64,000 bases of DNA, taken from contig NZ_JOFQ01000003.1 of the NCBI RefSeq assembly GCF_000718305.1, forward strand, positions 248,001 to 312,000. Reading direction: 5' to 3'. Below the pieces are notes generated by a model, which worked only from the letters and a program-made list of their open reading frames with translations, searched no databases and was not told the DNA's origin. This DNA is from Streptomyces niger. GTDB lineage: Bacteria; Actinomycetota; Actinomycetes; Streptomycetales; Streptomycetaceae. The position numbers were made by a program, and so were the translations under genes. Below, piece after piece: positions 18,251 through 26,749 of the stretch (position 1 is its first letter; each line of letters opens with the position of its first letter).

Positions 18251-18466
18251 ATGAACTGCTTCGACTGCACACAAGAGCGAAAGAGCGTCCCAGCGGTCGC
18301 GGTCTGCTGTCACTGCGGCACGGGAGTCTGTGCCGAGCACCTGGTTCTCAGGACCGAGGAAGTGCACCACGACATGGGCACAGGCCCTTCCTGGGGGAAG
18401 CGTTCCGCCCGCCGTGCGACCTGCCCTACCTGCAACAGCGCCGAACAGGAAAATCCTGCCACCTAG
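18251..18466 (+). CDS. DUF2180 small zinc-finger-like protein
   Basis: The 71-aa protein begins MNCFDCTQERKSVPAVAVCC and has paired CxxC motifs: NCFDC, CCHCG, VCAEH and CPTC. This is the DUF2180 pattern of short proteins that probably bind zinc through a B-box-like Cys/His set. GAGG sits 7 nt before the ATG. An in-frame upstream ATG at 18221 lacks the family start. It is the first gene after a DosR-like box and is followed by the Rip3-like protease 49 nt later. Molecular role unknown. Confidence 0.78.
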   Translation: MNCFDCTQERKSVPAVAVCCHCGTGVCAEHLVLRTEEVHHDMGTGPSWGKRSARRATCPTCNSAEQENPAT

Positions 18467-18515
18467 ACGTCGGTGCTCCAGCGCGTCAGGCCGCTGGGCA
18501 TCTGAAGGAGGGGAC

Positions 18516-19670
18516 GTGAAGGGAACACTCGCCCTCGGCCGGATCGCCGGTGTGCGGGTCGGCGTCCACTGGAGCGTCCTGGTCATCCTGGTGCTGGTGA
18601 CACTCGCCCTTGCCCAGGGGCGCCTTCCCGACAACCACCCCGGCTACTCGGCAGCGGCCTACTGGGGAGTGGCCCTCGTCACCGCCGTGGTCTTCCTCGC
18701 TTCGCTGCTGGCCCACGAACTGGCGCACGCCGTCGTAGCACGCCGCAACCACGTCGAGGTCGAGGACATCACGCTGTGGATGCTGGGCGGAGTGGCGCGT
18801 CTGCGCGACGAAGCGTCGTCCCCGCGCGCCGAGTTGCGTATCGCCGGGGTGGGCCCGCTGACGAGCGCCGTATTGGGCGCCCTGTTCGTCGGACTGTTCC
18901 TGTGGCTGGACCGCCTGTCCGTCCCACGGCTTCTCGCCGAGGCCGTCGGCTGGCTCGCCGCCGTCAACGTCCTGCTGGCCGTCTTCAACTCCCTTCCCGC
19001 GGCCCCGCTCGACGGCGGTCGGCTGCTGCGGGCGTTCCTGTGGTGGCGCAGCGGCGACCGGCTGAAGGCCGCTCTGGGCGCCACCGCCGCCGGACGGTTC
19101 GTCGGCTGGTTGCTGGTGCTGCTCGGCTTCGCCTCCGTTCTGCTCGGCGGTGACCTTTCGGGTCTCTGGCTGGCGCTCATCGGATGGTTCATGATCGTGA
19201 CGGCGACCGAGGAAGGCCAGCAGGCCCAGCTCCGCAGCACACTGTCCGGCGTCCCGGTGCGGCAGGTGATGACGCCGCACCCTGCCACCGTCCCCGCCAC
19301 GGCCACCGTCGAGGACTTCCTCGCACATCTGCCTACCGGTTATTACCGCCATACGGCCTTTCCCGTCCTGGCCTCGGCAGACCTGGACGGAGCCCCGGTC
19401 GGCCTGGTCTCCGTCACACAGATCGACCGCATCCCGGCGGACCGCCGCGCCACCACCACGCTCGGCGACATCATGAGCCCGTTGGCCGATGTCGCCACCG
19501 CCCTTCCCGACTCTCCGGTGGTGAAGCTGCTGCCGCTCCTGGAGAGCGGTGCGGGGCGCCGCGCCCTGGTCATCTCGCCCACGACGGGCAGTCTCCTCGG
19601 CATCGTGTCGCGTTCGGACATCAGTCGCACCGTCTCCTGGCTTACGGCGGGAGCCGCACACCAGCCTTAG
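18516..19670 (+). CDS. site-2 protease (M50) with CBS pair, Rip3-like
   Basis: The 384-aa membrane protein starts at a GTG after GAAGGAGG. It has the zinc HExxH motif in LLAHELAHAVVARR, the second metal motif in AAPLDGGRLLRAF, about six membrane helices and a C-terminal CBS pair (~250-375: VRQVMTPHPATVPATATVED and LGDIMSPLADVATALPDSPV). Intramembrane proteases of this type release membrane-bound regulators; the CBS pair probably senses a nucleotide. The same architecture is Rip3 (Rv2625c) in the mycobacterial DosR regulon. The substrate is not evident here. Confidence 0.88.
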   Translation: MKGTLALGRIAGVRVGVHWSVLVILVLVTLALAQGRLPDNHPGYSAAAYWGVALVTAVVFLASLLAHELAHAVVARRNHVEVEDITLWMLGGVARLRDEASSPRAELRIAGVGPLTSAVLGALFVGLFLWLDRLSVPRLLAEAVGWLAAVNVLLAVFNSLPAAPLDGGRLLRAFLWWRSGDRLKAALGATAAGRFVGWLLVLLGFASVLLGGDLSGLWLALIGWFMIVTATEEGQQAQLRSTLSGVPVRQVMTPHPATVPATATVEDFLAHLPTGYYRHTAFPVLASADLDGAPVGLVSVTQIDRIPADRRATTTLGDIMSPLADVATALPDSPVVKLLPLLESGAGRRALVISPTTGSLLGIVSRSDISRTVSWLTAGAAHQP

Positions 19671-19705
19671 CGAGCGCGCCGGCTCGCGGTCCCGAGGAGG
19701 CCACC

Positions 19706-20281
19706 ATGAGGCGCACGAAACTGCTGTGGCGCTGGCGGAGCAACCCGCTCAGGCGGCCCTCCGACATCCTTGAGGCGAGGATCATCCTCATGGCGGTCGT
19801 GCTCCTCTTGGCCGGCGGCCTCACTGCCGGGATCGCGACGGGGCGGGCAGCCGGCGACGCCCTCCGCGAACAGCGCCAGGGCCGAATTGCGACCACCGCG
19901 GTACTGGTCGATGACGCACCCGACCGGTCCGCCGACACCGCCTACCGAACCGGTGACGACAAGGTGAGCGTCACGGTCCGCTGGCAGGACCGCAATGGCT
20001 CGGCGCGGGTGGGCACGACGCGGGTCGAGCCGGATCGGCCGGCCGGCACGAAGATCACTGTCTGGGTCGACGAGCACGGCCGGCTCACCGCACGGCCTCC
20101 CGGCCCGGTCACCAGTGTCATCGAGGCGGCGCTGGTGGGAACCGTGGCGGCAATCGGCTGGTCCAGCCTGGTGCTGTGCGTGGTGTACGGGATGCGCCTG
20201 CGGCTGGAGCACCGCCGCGCCCAGCAGTGGGAACGCGAATGGGCCGCGATCGATCCGCGGTGGGGGCCCAAACGTTCATGA
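19706..20281 (+). CDS. Rv1733c-like two-helix membrane protein
   Basis: The 191-aa protein follows the Rip3-like gene by 35 nt, with GAGGAGG before the ATG. It has a basic N-terminus (RRTKLLWRWRSNPLRRPSD), one helix at ~25-48, an exposed beta-rich domain (~55-135, VSVTVRWQDRNGSARVGTTR) and a second helix at ~140-165. This is the layout of Rv1733c, a DosR-regulon membrane antigen of unknown function. The RWRSNPLRRPSD lead is a hallmark of the family. Confidence 0.8.
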   Translation: MRRTKLLWRWRSNPLRRPSDILEARIILMAVVLLLAGGLTAGIATGRAAGDALREQRQGRIATTAVLVDDAPDRSADTAYRTGDDKVSVTVRWQDRNGSARVGTTRVEPDRPAGTKITVWVDEHGRLTARPPGPVTSVIEAALVGTVAAIGWSSLVLCVVYGMRLRLEHRRAQQWEREWAAIDPRWGPKRS

Positions 20282-20357
20282 CGGCCGCCACGTGACACGG
20301 CACACCGAGCGCGCCGGCAACGGTCGTCCGGGACACTGCCCCGCCGCGCCCGTCACC

Positions 20358-21347
20358 TCACTCGACGTCGAGCACCTCTCGCACCGGGCGGCGGGGCGTA
20401 GCAGGCCCCTGGGGGCCGTAGCCGAGGCGCAGGACCATCTGCACGAATCCGGTCGCCGACCGGGGATCTCGGGCCAGCCACCGCAGGTCGGGCCACTCCA
20501 GAGCATGGGAGGTGAGGGAGGTGGCCAGGTCGTGCGCGGTGGCGAGCAGAAGAACGCGTTCCAGCGCCTGTCCCGCGCGGAGCCAGTCCTCGGTCCCGTC
20601 CTCGGCGGTACTCAGCAGAGCGAGGTGGGGCGTGTTCTCGAACGTCATCGTGGCGCGGTCGGCCACCGGCCGACGGCCGGCGAAGTCACGTACCGGGGCG
20701 CCGCCGTACCACTTGCGCGGCCCGAAGGCGTAATCCGGGACACCATCCGTGGCGGTGTCGGCCTCGGCCGTCCCGATGCGGGACCACCGGTTCAGGTCTT
20801 CGGCGTTACGGGGATCCAGGGTGTCACGGCCCTCGGCGTCCCCGACGAGTTCCAGCAGCGACTGCGCGTGCCAGGCGCCGGGGAAGTCCAGCCGCGCGCC
20901 CTCCAGCCGAGCAGCCTCGCTCAGCGCCGCCCGCACCGCCTCGGGAATCTCCTTGTCCGCGAACGGGTAACGACTCGTGTGCCGCCTGCGGATCGCGGGG
21001 TACAGAGCGACGAGGGACGCATCGGCGGGCTCACGTTCCCTCAGGCGCACTTCAGCAAGCAGCTGCGGCTGCGCGGCATCGGGCAGCAGGTGCACACGCG
21101 CTTCCAGGCCGGCGTGTTCGGCGGCGACCCGAAGGTTGAACAGCGCTGCGCCGCAACCGAGATGCAGGCCCCGGTGCGTGGAGTCGCTGCGCGGCATCGC
21201 CCGTTCGAGATCGGCGAACAGCTGCAGGGTGCGGTGGTCGGCGCGGTGCCGGAAGCGCCACGGTTGAGCGTTGTGCATGGACGGGGCGGCGGTCGCATCA
21301 CGAACAAGAGCCGTCACGGTCGTTGCGTCCAGCGGTGATACCGGCAT
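20358..21347 (-). CDS. Acg-like nitroreductase family protein
   Basis: The 329-aa protein starts at the ATG at 21347, 5 nt after GAGAGG. It contains the Acg-type opening APSMHNAQPWRF, the central FNLRVAAEHAGL helix and a tandem nitroreductase fold of about 330 residues. The mycobacterial relatives Acg (Rv2032) and Rv3131 are DosR-induced; Acg binds FMN but lacks normal nitroreductase activity and has been proposed to store flavin. The gene converges on the Rv1733c-like gene. A longer upstream extension is open but unsupported. Confidence 0.85.
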   Translation of the reverse strand: MPVSPLDATTVTALVRDATAAPSMHNAQPWRFRHRADHRTLQLFADLERAMPRSDSTHRGLHLGCGAALFNLRVAAEHAGLEARVHLLPDAAQPQLLAEVRLREREPADASLVALYPAIRRRHTSRYPFADKEIPEAVRAALSEAARLEGARLDFPGAWHAQSLLELVGDAEGRDTLDPRNAEDLNRWSRIGTAEADTATDGVPDYAFGPRKWYGGAPVRDFAGRRPVADRATMTFENTPHLALLSTAEDGTEDWLRAGQALERVLLLATAHDLATSLTSHALEWPDLRWLARDPRSATGFVQMVLRLGYGPQGPATPRRPVREVLDVE

Positions 21348-21364
21348 CGCACCTCTCCCCTCAG

Positions 21365-21378
21365 GGGGCCACGGACCC
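21365..21378 (-). promoter_or_regulatory. DosR-like box close to Acg-like gene start
   Basis: On the minus strand GGGTCCGTGGCCCC fully fits GGGnC-n4-GnCCC but ends only 17 nt before the start codon, closer than the other sites. The remaining bases to 21552 show no gene. Confidence 0.35.
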
Positions 21379-21552
21379 GACGACTGCGAGCCCGCTCGTT
21401 CCGGAGCCAGGATAGTCGGGTACTCGTCCTCTTCCGGGGAGGTCGGCGCAGTCGTACCTTCGATCGTTCTGTTTCGGCTCGCTCGACGCGGCGCGAATGC
21501 GGGCGGCCCTTCATGCGCACCTGCTCGCGGTAATTGTTCTGGCGGCCGGCGG

Positions 21553-22362
21553 CTACTCGCACCGCGCTGTGAAATGGAGCCCGGGAGAGGTCGGCACGGT
21601 GAGCGCGTTGTACCCGGGGATGCCGGCGATCCACTCATGGGTCTCGGGCCCCAGCACGATCGCCGCCGTGGCGTACACATCAGCCCAGGTGAGTTGGGGC
21701 CCGGTCACGGTTGCGGAGAGGATGCCCGTCGCTGGCGTACCGGTGCGGGGGTCGGTGATGTGGCAGCCGCGTTCTGTCGTGCCGGAGGTGGCTATGGCCA
21801 GGTCGCGGCCGGTCACGGTGGTGAGGAGGCGGCCGGGGCGGTGAGGGTCGGCGATACCCACGCGCCAGGGCGTGCCGGGTGATGCCTCGCCACTGAGCTG
21901 AAGGTCACCGCCGCCGTTCACGTACGTGTTGACCGCGCCGCCCGCGCGGAGGATGCGGGAGGCCTCTTCCACTGCCCAGCCCTTGACGAGTCCTGAGGGG
22001 TCGAGGCGGCCTCCGGGGTGTGTGGTGAAACAGCCCCGGGTGCGGGTTTCCGCCTCGGCGCACAGGTCGAGCACGTGCTCGACCAGATCCGGGACCTGGT
22101 CGAGCGTTGTGGCGCCGCGGGCGAGGCGGCTGATGGCGCTGTCGGGGCGGTAGGTCGAGAAGAGTCGGTCGACGTGGTGGAGCCAGGCGACGGCATCACG
22201 CAGTGCGGTGGCGATGGCGGGGGTCGGCCGGTCGCGGACGTCGAAGGAGAAGACGGTGCCCATGACGTGCTCGACGTGGTGAAGACCTGGGCGGTGGGAG
22301 CGTTGTGCGGCGGCCGGCCTCCGGCCGCCGGGCGTATCGACGGGCTGAACGGTGTCAGGCAT
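21553..22362 (-). CDS. apbE: FAD:protein FMN transferase (ApbE family)
   Basis: The ~269-aa protein starts at the ATG at 22362, overlapping the FMN-binding gene's stop by 8 nt, which implies translational coupling. ApbE attaches FMN covalently to Thr/Ser of target proteins. Motifs present are HHVEHVMGTVFSFDV, DRLFSTYRPDSAISRLARG, LDPSGLVKGWAVEEA, NGGGDLQLSG, TSGTTERGCHITDPRTG and the metal-site VTGPQLTWADVYATAAIVLG. The adjacent FMN-binding-domain protein is the likely substrate and the ferric-reductase-like protein the electron donor. No lipoprotein signal is seen. Confidence 0.88.
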   Translation of the reverse strand: MPDTVQPVDTPGGRRPAAAQRSHRPGLHHVEHVMGTVFSFDVRDRPTPAIATALRDAVAWLHHVDRLFSTYRPDSAISRLARGATTLDQVPDLVEHVLDLCAEAETRTRGCFTTHPGGRLDPSGLVKGWAVEEASRILRAGGAVNTYVNGGGDLQLSGEASPGTPWRVGIADPHRPGRLLTTVTGRDLAIATSGTTERGCHITDPRTGTPATGILSATVTGPQLTWADVYATAAIVLGPETHEWIAGIPGYNALTVPTSPGLHFTARCE

Positions 22363-22807
22363 GGGCCCGGTCCAGTGCGCTCTGGAGGGACTGGATGTAT
22401 CCCTCGCTGGTGTATGAGGCACCGGAGACCGCATCGATGTGCGCACTCTGGGCAGTCAGGGCCGCCCGCGTCAGCTGCGGTACGGCGTAACCGGCTAGCT
22501 GCTGATCGCGGCCGTTCGCGGAAGGCACTTGCAGCACCTTGACCGCGGTGATCCGTCCGCCCTTCAGCGTGGCGGCGACCTGGACGGGGCCGTAGCGCGT
22601 GTTGACGACGTCACCGGTGAAGGTTCCGTTGCTGCCGCTGGTCCTCGTCGGGGCGGTGGCGGTGCCCGTGCCGCCTGCCGACGACGGCGCGGGGGCCGCG
22701 GACGGTGCGGGAGCCACGGGCGGTGCGGTGGCCTGATGCGGTTTGAGCGAGAGCAGCAGGACGATGCCGGCGACGCTGGTGAGCGTGGTGACGGCGGCTC
22801 TGCGCAC
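22355..22807 (-). CDS. FMN-binding domain protein, exported
   Basis: The 150-aa protein has an N-terminal signal anchor (RRAAVTTLTSVAGIVLLLSL), a Pro/Ala/Ser/Thr linker to ~residue 60 and an FMN_bind domain (~62-148). That domain ends DAVSGASYTSEGYIQSLQSA, containing the SGASxT flavinylation motif whose Thr receives FMN from ApbE. It should be an extracytoplasmic one-electron flavoprotein. It lies between the ferric-reductase-like gene and apbE, forming a three-gene unit. Confidence 0.88.
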   Translation of the reverse strand: MRRAAVTTLTSVAGIVLLLSLKPHQATAPPVAPAPSAAPAPSSAGGTGTATAPTRTSGSNGTFTGDVVNTRYGPVQVAATLKGGRITAVKVLQVPSANGRDQQLAGYAVPQLTRAALTAQSAHIDAVSGASYTSEGYIQSLQSALDRAHA

Positions 22808-22860
22808 GGTGTCTCCTTGGAATGGCTACGAGGACGAAGACGTCAGGGGCGGCCGACAGG

Positions 22861-22900
22861 CCTCAGAGGGCGAAAGAGTCCCTCAGAAGGCGAAAGACTC
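22861..22900. repeat. 20-bp tandem duplication at gene 3' end
   Basis: Two 20-bp copies, CCTCAGAGGGCGAAAGAGTC (22861-22880) and CCTCAGAAGGCGAAAGACTC (22881-22900), differ at two positions. The second carries the last codons and stop of the ferric-reductase-like gene; the first duplicates that segment just beyond the stop. Confidence 0.8.
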
Positions 22901-24262
22901 GTGGTGGATGCGGTGACGCGGTACGCCCGCAGCGCGGAGGGCGGCCCGGGCGGCGTCGGTCATGCCGGGCGGGCCGCACAGGTACACGTCCCGTTCGGCG
23001 AGGTCCGGAACCTGCTGGGTCAAGGCGTCGGCCGTGAGTGGGAGGGCGTACCCGGCCGGGGACGAGACGGAGTAGCGGACGCGGGCGCCGCGGGCGGCGG
23101 CGATCGCGTCGAGTTCGCCGCGCAGGGCGAGATCCTGGGGGCGGTGGGCCCAGTAGATCAGCGCGGTGTCGCCGGGCAGCGTCTCGAAGAGGGCGCGCAG
23201 TGGTGTGATGCCGACACCACCCGCGAGGAGGAGCGACTTGCCGGCGCGGGCACGGGCCGGGGTGAGCCCGCCGTACGGTCCCTCGGCCCAGACGCGGGTG
23301 CCTGGCGCGAGCCCGGCGACGGCGGCGCTGTGCCGACCGACGGCCTTGACGGTGATCCGCAGGAAGCGCGGGTCGGCAGGGGCGGAGAGGGAGTACGGGG
23401 AGGCGGTCCACCACAGTCCGGGGGCGAGGAAGCGCCAGCGGAAGAACTGGCCCGGCCGGGCGCGCAGTGCGTCCAGCCGGTCACCGGTGAGGTGGACCGA
23501 GACGACGCCGGGGGCTTCGGGCCGTATCTCGGCGATGCGCAGCCGGTGCCGGCGGGCCGACCGCACCGGTACGAGGAAGCGGTACCAGCACACCAGCACC
23601 GCGACCGTCCCGTACAGCGCGTACCAGGCGGCCTGTGCCAGTGGGTGGCCCGCGAAATCGGCGCCGTCGGCGAGCTGGTGGCCGAAGGCGAGGAAGACCG
23701 CCGCGTAGGTGGCGAAGTGCAGGTGGTGCCAGGTCTCGTAGCTGACGCGGCGGCGGGCCGCGCGGGCGGAGACGGCCGCGGTCAGCAGGAACAGCAGGAA
23801 GGCGACGGTGGCTTTGAGCATGTCGGGGTAGTTCAGCACGACGGTGGTGGTCTCGGCGACGATGCCGGTCCGACCGGTGAGCGCATAGCCCCACAGGATC
23901 AGCAGCGTGTGGGCCAGGACCAGGGAGATCGTCCAGCGGCCGCCGAAGGCGTGCCAGCGGGCCAGCCGGTCGGTGCCGATCCCGTGGTCGATCAGGGGTA
24001 CGCGGGCCATGAGCGCGAGCAGGACGGCGCAGGCGTACCCGGCCAGGAGGCCGGTGATGCGGCCCGCGCCGGTGAGCAGGCCCGCGAGGCCGACCACGGA
24101 GGACGTGTCCGTCCACCACAGGGCCAGAACTGCGGCGGCGCCGGCCCCGATGAGCAGCAGGACGAGCGACGGACCGGCGCCATTGGGCGGCCGGTACGCG
24201 GCGGCGCGATGGCGTGGGCCGGGCCGGGCGGCGACGCCGCGGGTGGGCATGAGGTCGGCCAT
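22883..24262 (-). CDS. ferric-reductase-like ferredoxin/flavin oxidoreductase
   Basis: The 459-aa protein has a ferric-reductase-type membrane domain of about six helices (~30-235), with candidate heme His in RWHAFGGRWTISLVLAHTLL and TWHHLHFATYAAVF. A C-terminal FNR-like module follows: FAD-binding RPGQFFRWRF and SPYSLS, and the NAD(P) site GGVGITPLRALFETLPGD with CGPPGM. It would move electrons from NAD(P)H across the membrane, here probably to the flavinylated FMN-binding protein. It is the first gene of a unit with FMN_bind and apbE, divergent from the two-component system across operator-like repeats. Confidence 0.88.
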   Translation of the reverse strand: MADLMPTRGVAARPGPRHRAAAYRPPNGAGPSLVLLLIGAGAAAVLALWWTDTSSVVGLAGLLTGAGRITGLLAGYACAVLLALMARVPLIDHGIGTDRLARWHAFGGRWTISLVLAHTLLILWGYALTGRTGIVAETTTVVLNYPDMLKATVAFLLFLLTAAVSARAARRRVSYETWHHLHFATYAAVFLAFGHQLADGADFAGHPLAQAAWYALYGTVAVLVCWYRFLVPVRSARRHRLRIAEIRPEAPGVVSVHLTGDRLDALRARPGQFFRWRFLAPGLWWTASPYSLSAPADPRFLRITVKAVGRHSAAVAGLAPGTRVWAEGPYGGLTPARARAGKSLLLAGGVGITPLRALFETLPGDTALIYWAHRPQDLALRGELDAIAAARGARVRYSVSSPAGYALPLTADALTQQVPDLAERDVYLCGPPGMTDAARAALRAAGVPRHRIHHESFAF

Positions 24263-24318
24263 GGGGGCGTCTCTCCTCGGTGAGCTGGACCGTTCGCGGC
24301 CCAGCCTCGCCGTCCCGC

Positions 24319-24374
24319 CTCTGAGAACCCTCTGAACGGGCGGCTTCCGAGGACATTCAGAGGATACTCAGAGC
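24319..24374. promoter_or_regulatory. OmpR/PhoP-type operator pair in divergent promoter
   Basis: CTCTGA occurs twice at 11-bp period (24319 and 24330), and its complement TCAGAG twice at 11-bp period (24357 and 24368). The two pairs face each other between the ferric-reductase-like gene and the response regulator. Tandem hexamers one helical turn apart are typical of OmpR-family sites, so autoregulation and control of the redox unit are likely. Confidence 0.65.
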
Positions 24375-24421
24375 ATTTCCCCGACGGCCCCGCGCCCGCG
24401 GCGGGGGATGCTGGGAGCACC

Positions 24422-25216
24422 ATGCAGAACTTCACCTCGCCACCCGCCCTGAACAGGTCCGACGGCTCCCCCGCCCGGGTGCTCGTCGTCGACGACGAGC
24501 GGGACCTCACCGATGTCCTGGCTGCCGCGCTGCGCGCGGAGGGCTGCGAAGTCCGTACGGCGGCCGACGGCGCCTCGGCGCTGGAGGTGGCCGCGGCCTT
24601 CCGCCCCGACGCGGTGGTGCTCGACTGGATGCTGCCGGACATCGACGGGCTCGCGGTGCTGCGCGGGCTGCGTGAGCGCGCGCCGGGCATCTGCGTACTC
24701 TTCCTGACCGCCCGGGACGCGGTGGAGGACCGTATCGCGGGCATCACGGCCGGTGGGGACGATTACGTGACCAAGCCGTTCAGCCTGGAGGAGGTACTGG
24801 CCCGGCTGCGCGGGCTGCTGCGCCGGGCCGGCATGACGCACGCGCCCAGCGACCACCGGCTGGTCTTCGCCGATCTGGTGATGGACGAGGACGCGCGCGA
24901 GGTGAGCCGCGCGGGCGAGGTCGTGGACCTGTCCCGTACGGAGTTCGAACTGTTGCGTTTCCTGATGCGCAATCCGCGCCGGGCCCTGTCCAAGGAGCAG
25001 ATCCTCGACCGCGTCTGGTCCTACGACTTCGGCGGCCGGGCCCACGTCGTCGAGCTCTACATCAGCTACCTCCGCAAGAAGATCGACGCGGGACGGGAAC
25101 CACTGATCCACACTGTGCGAGGCGTGGGATACGTACTGAAGCAGGCCCCGCGGCAGGGAGAGGGACCGGGAGCCGGGCGGGATGCGGGGCGCGGCTCCGG
25201 GCAGGAGCGGCCGTGA
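24422..25216 (+). CDS. OmpR-family response regulator
   Basis: The 264-aa protein has a receiver domain (~20-135: LVVDDERD, phospho-acceptor D68 in VVLDWMLPD, the TARD segment and K in VTKPFSLEEV) and a C-terminal winged helix (~150-245: RTEFELLRFLMRNPRRALSK, HVVELYISYLRKKID). GGGAG precedes the ATG. Its last 4 nt overlap the kinase start. Together with the 11-bp-spaced repeats in the divergent promoter, it probably controls the membrane flavin-reductase unit. The signal is unknown. Confidence 0.92.
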   Translation: MQNFTSPPALNRSDGSPARVLVVDDERDLTDVLAAALRAEGCEVRTAADGASALEVAAAFRPDAVVLDWMLPDIDGLAVLRGLRERAPGICVLFLTARDAVEDRIAGITAGGDDYVTKPFSLEEVLARLRGLLRRAGMTHAPSDHRLVFADLVMDEDAREVSRAGEVVDLSRTEFELLRFLMRNPRRALSKEQILDRVWSYDFGGRAHVVELYISYLRKKIDAGREPLIHTVRGVGYVLKQAPRQGEGPGAGRDAGRGSGQERP

Positions 25217-26691
25217 GCGCGCGGCGCCGCCTTCGTGGCGTCCACCCACCCCGTTCGCTGCGGGCCCGGCTCACCGCCGGACTGGTGGTGCTCCTCGCGG
25301 TGGCGTGCCTGGCCGTGGGCACGACCACCGTCATCGCCCTGGAGCACTTCCTGGTACGCCGCCTCGATCAACAGCTCAGCGCGTCCGGTGGCCGCTTCGC
25401 CGCCAGCCTGGAGCACGGGGAGCGCCCGGACGCGGACAACCGGCCCGACACCCGTGGCCAGTCGGACGGCACCTTCGGCGCCCGGCTGCTGGGCGGCCGC
25501 GTCACGCAGGCCTCCGTCGTACGCGACGAGACCCAGGCGACCGTGCCGCTGACCGACACGGACCGCCGGGCGCTCGCCGACGTGCCCGTCGGCGAGGACG
25601 GCCACACCGTCCGGCTGAGCGCCCTGAACCACTACCGCGTCACCGCCGTGGCCGGCGACGACGGGGACGTCCTGATCACCGGGCTGCCGCTGCACCCGGT
25701 CGAGGAGACGGTCCACCGGTTGGAACTGGTGGAGGCGCTGGTCTTCGGCGCGGCCCTGGCCGCGACGGCAGTGGCGGGCGCACTGTGGGTACGCGTGTCC
25801 CTCCGGCCGCTGGACCGGGTCGCCGCGACCGCCGTGGAGGTGACCCGGATGCCGCTGGCCAGCGGACAGGTAGCGCTACCCGAGCCGTTGCCGCCGAGCG
25901 ACCCGGACACCGAGGTCGGGCAGGTCGCCACCGCCCTGAACCGGATGCTCGGCCACGTCGGGGACGCCTTGGACCGCCGCCACGCGAGCGAGGAGAGACT
26001 GCGGCAGTTCGCCGCGGATGCCAGCCACGAGCTGCGCACCCCTGTCGCCACCGTTCGCGCCCACACCGAGCTCGCCCTGCGCCACAAGGGCCCCCTGCCT
26101 GCGGAGGTACGGCACGCCCTGGAACGCGTGCACTCCGAGTCCCAACGCATGTCAGGACTGGTCGACGACCTGCTGCTGCTCGCCCGGCTCGACGCGGGCC
26201 GGCCCTTGGCCCGCGAGCCGGTGGACCTCACCCGCCTCGCCCTCGACGCCGTCGACGACGCCCGCGCCGTCGCCCGCGACCACCGCTGGCGCTTGGACCT
26301 GCCGCCCGAACCCGTCTACGTCGAGGGCGACCCGCACCGTCTCCACCAGGTCATCGCCAACCTCCTCGGCAACGCCCGCGGCCACACTCCCGCGGGCACC
26401 GAGGTGACCCTGGCCATCGCCTCGGCCCCGGTCGGTGGCCGAACCCAACTCACCGTCACCGACAACGGCCCCGGCATCCCCGAAGCACTCCAGGCCGAGG
26501 TCTTCGACCGCTTCACCCGCGCCGACCACAGCCGCTCCCGCACCGCCGGCGGCACCGGCCTCGGCCTGGCCATCGTCCAGGCCGTCACCACCGCGCACGG
26601 CGGCACCGTCGACGTCTTCAGCCGCCCCGGCCACACCTGCTTCCGCCTCCGTCTGCCCTCCGCACCGGCACCTGATCAGCCGACCGGATGA
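25213..26691 (+). CDS. sensor histidine kinase
   Basis: The 492-aa protein begins at a GTG within a GTGA overlap. It has two membrane helices (~18-40 and ~168-190) around a ~125-residue extracytoplasmic sensor region, a HAMP segment (RVSLRPLDRVAATAVEVTRM) and a HisKA domain with H272 in DASHELRTPVATVRAHTELA. The HATPase domain carries N (IANLLGNARGHTPAG), G1 (DNGPGIP) and G2 (GGTGLGLAIVQAV) boxes. It should phosphorylate the preceding regulator. No known ligand-binding motif is visible in the sensor region. Confidence 0.92.
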   Translation: MSARRRLRGVHPPRSLRARLTAGLVVLLAVACLAVGTTTVIALEHFLVRRLDQQLSASGGRFAASLEHGERPDADNRPDTRGQSDGTFGARLLGGRVTQASVVRDETQATVPLTDTDRRALADVPVGEDGHTVRLSALNHYRVTAVAGDDGDVLITGLPLHPVEETVHRLELVEALVFGAALAATAVAGALWVRVSLRPLDRVAATAVEVTRMPLASGQVALPEPLPPSDPDTEVGQVATALNRMLGHVGDALDRRHASEERLRQFAADASHELRTPVATVRAHTELALRHKGPLPAEVRHALERVHSESQRMSGLVDDLLLLARLDAGRPLAREPVDLTRLALDAVDDARAVARDHRWRLDLPPEPVYVEGDPHRLHQVIANLLGNARGHTPAGTEVTLAIASAPVGGRTQLTVTDNGPGIPEALQAEVFDRFTRADHSRSRTAGGTGLGLAIVQAVTTAHGGTVDVFSRPGHTCFRLRLPSAPAPDQPTG

Positions 26692-26749
26692 AGGCAGTGT
26701 CGCTCGGAACCAGCTGTCGGAGCGCCGGGGCCCGTTGTGTGGCCTCGGG

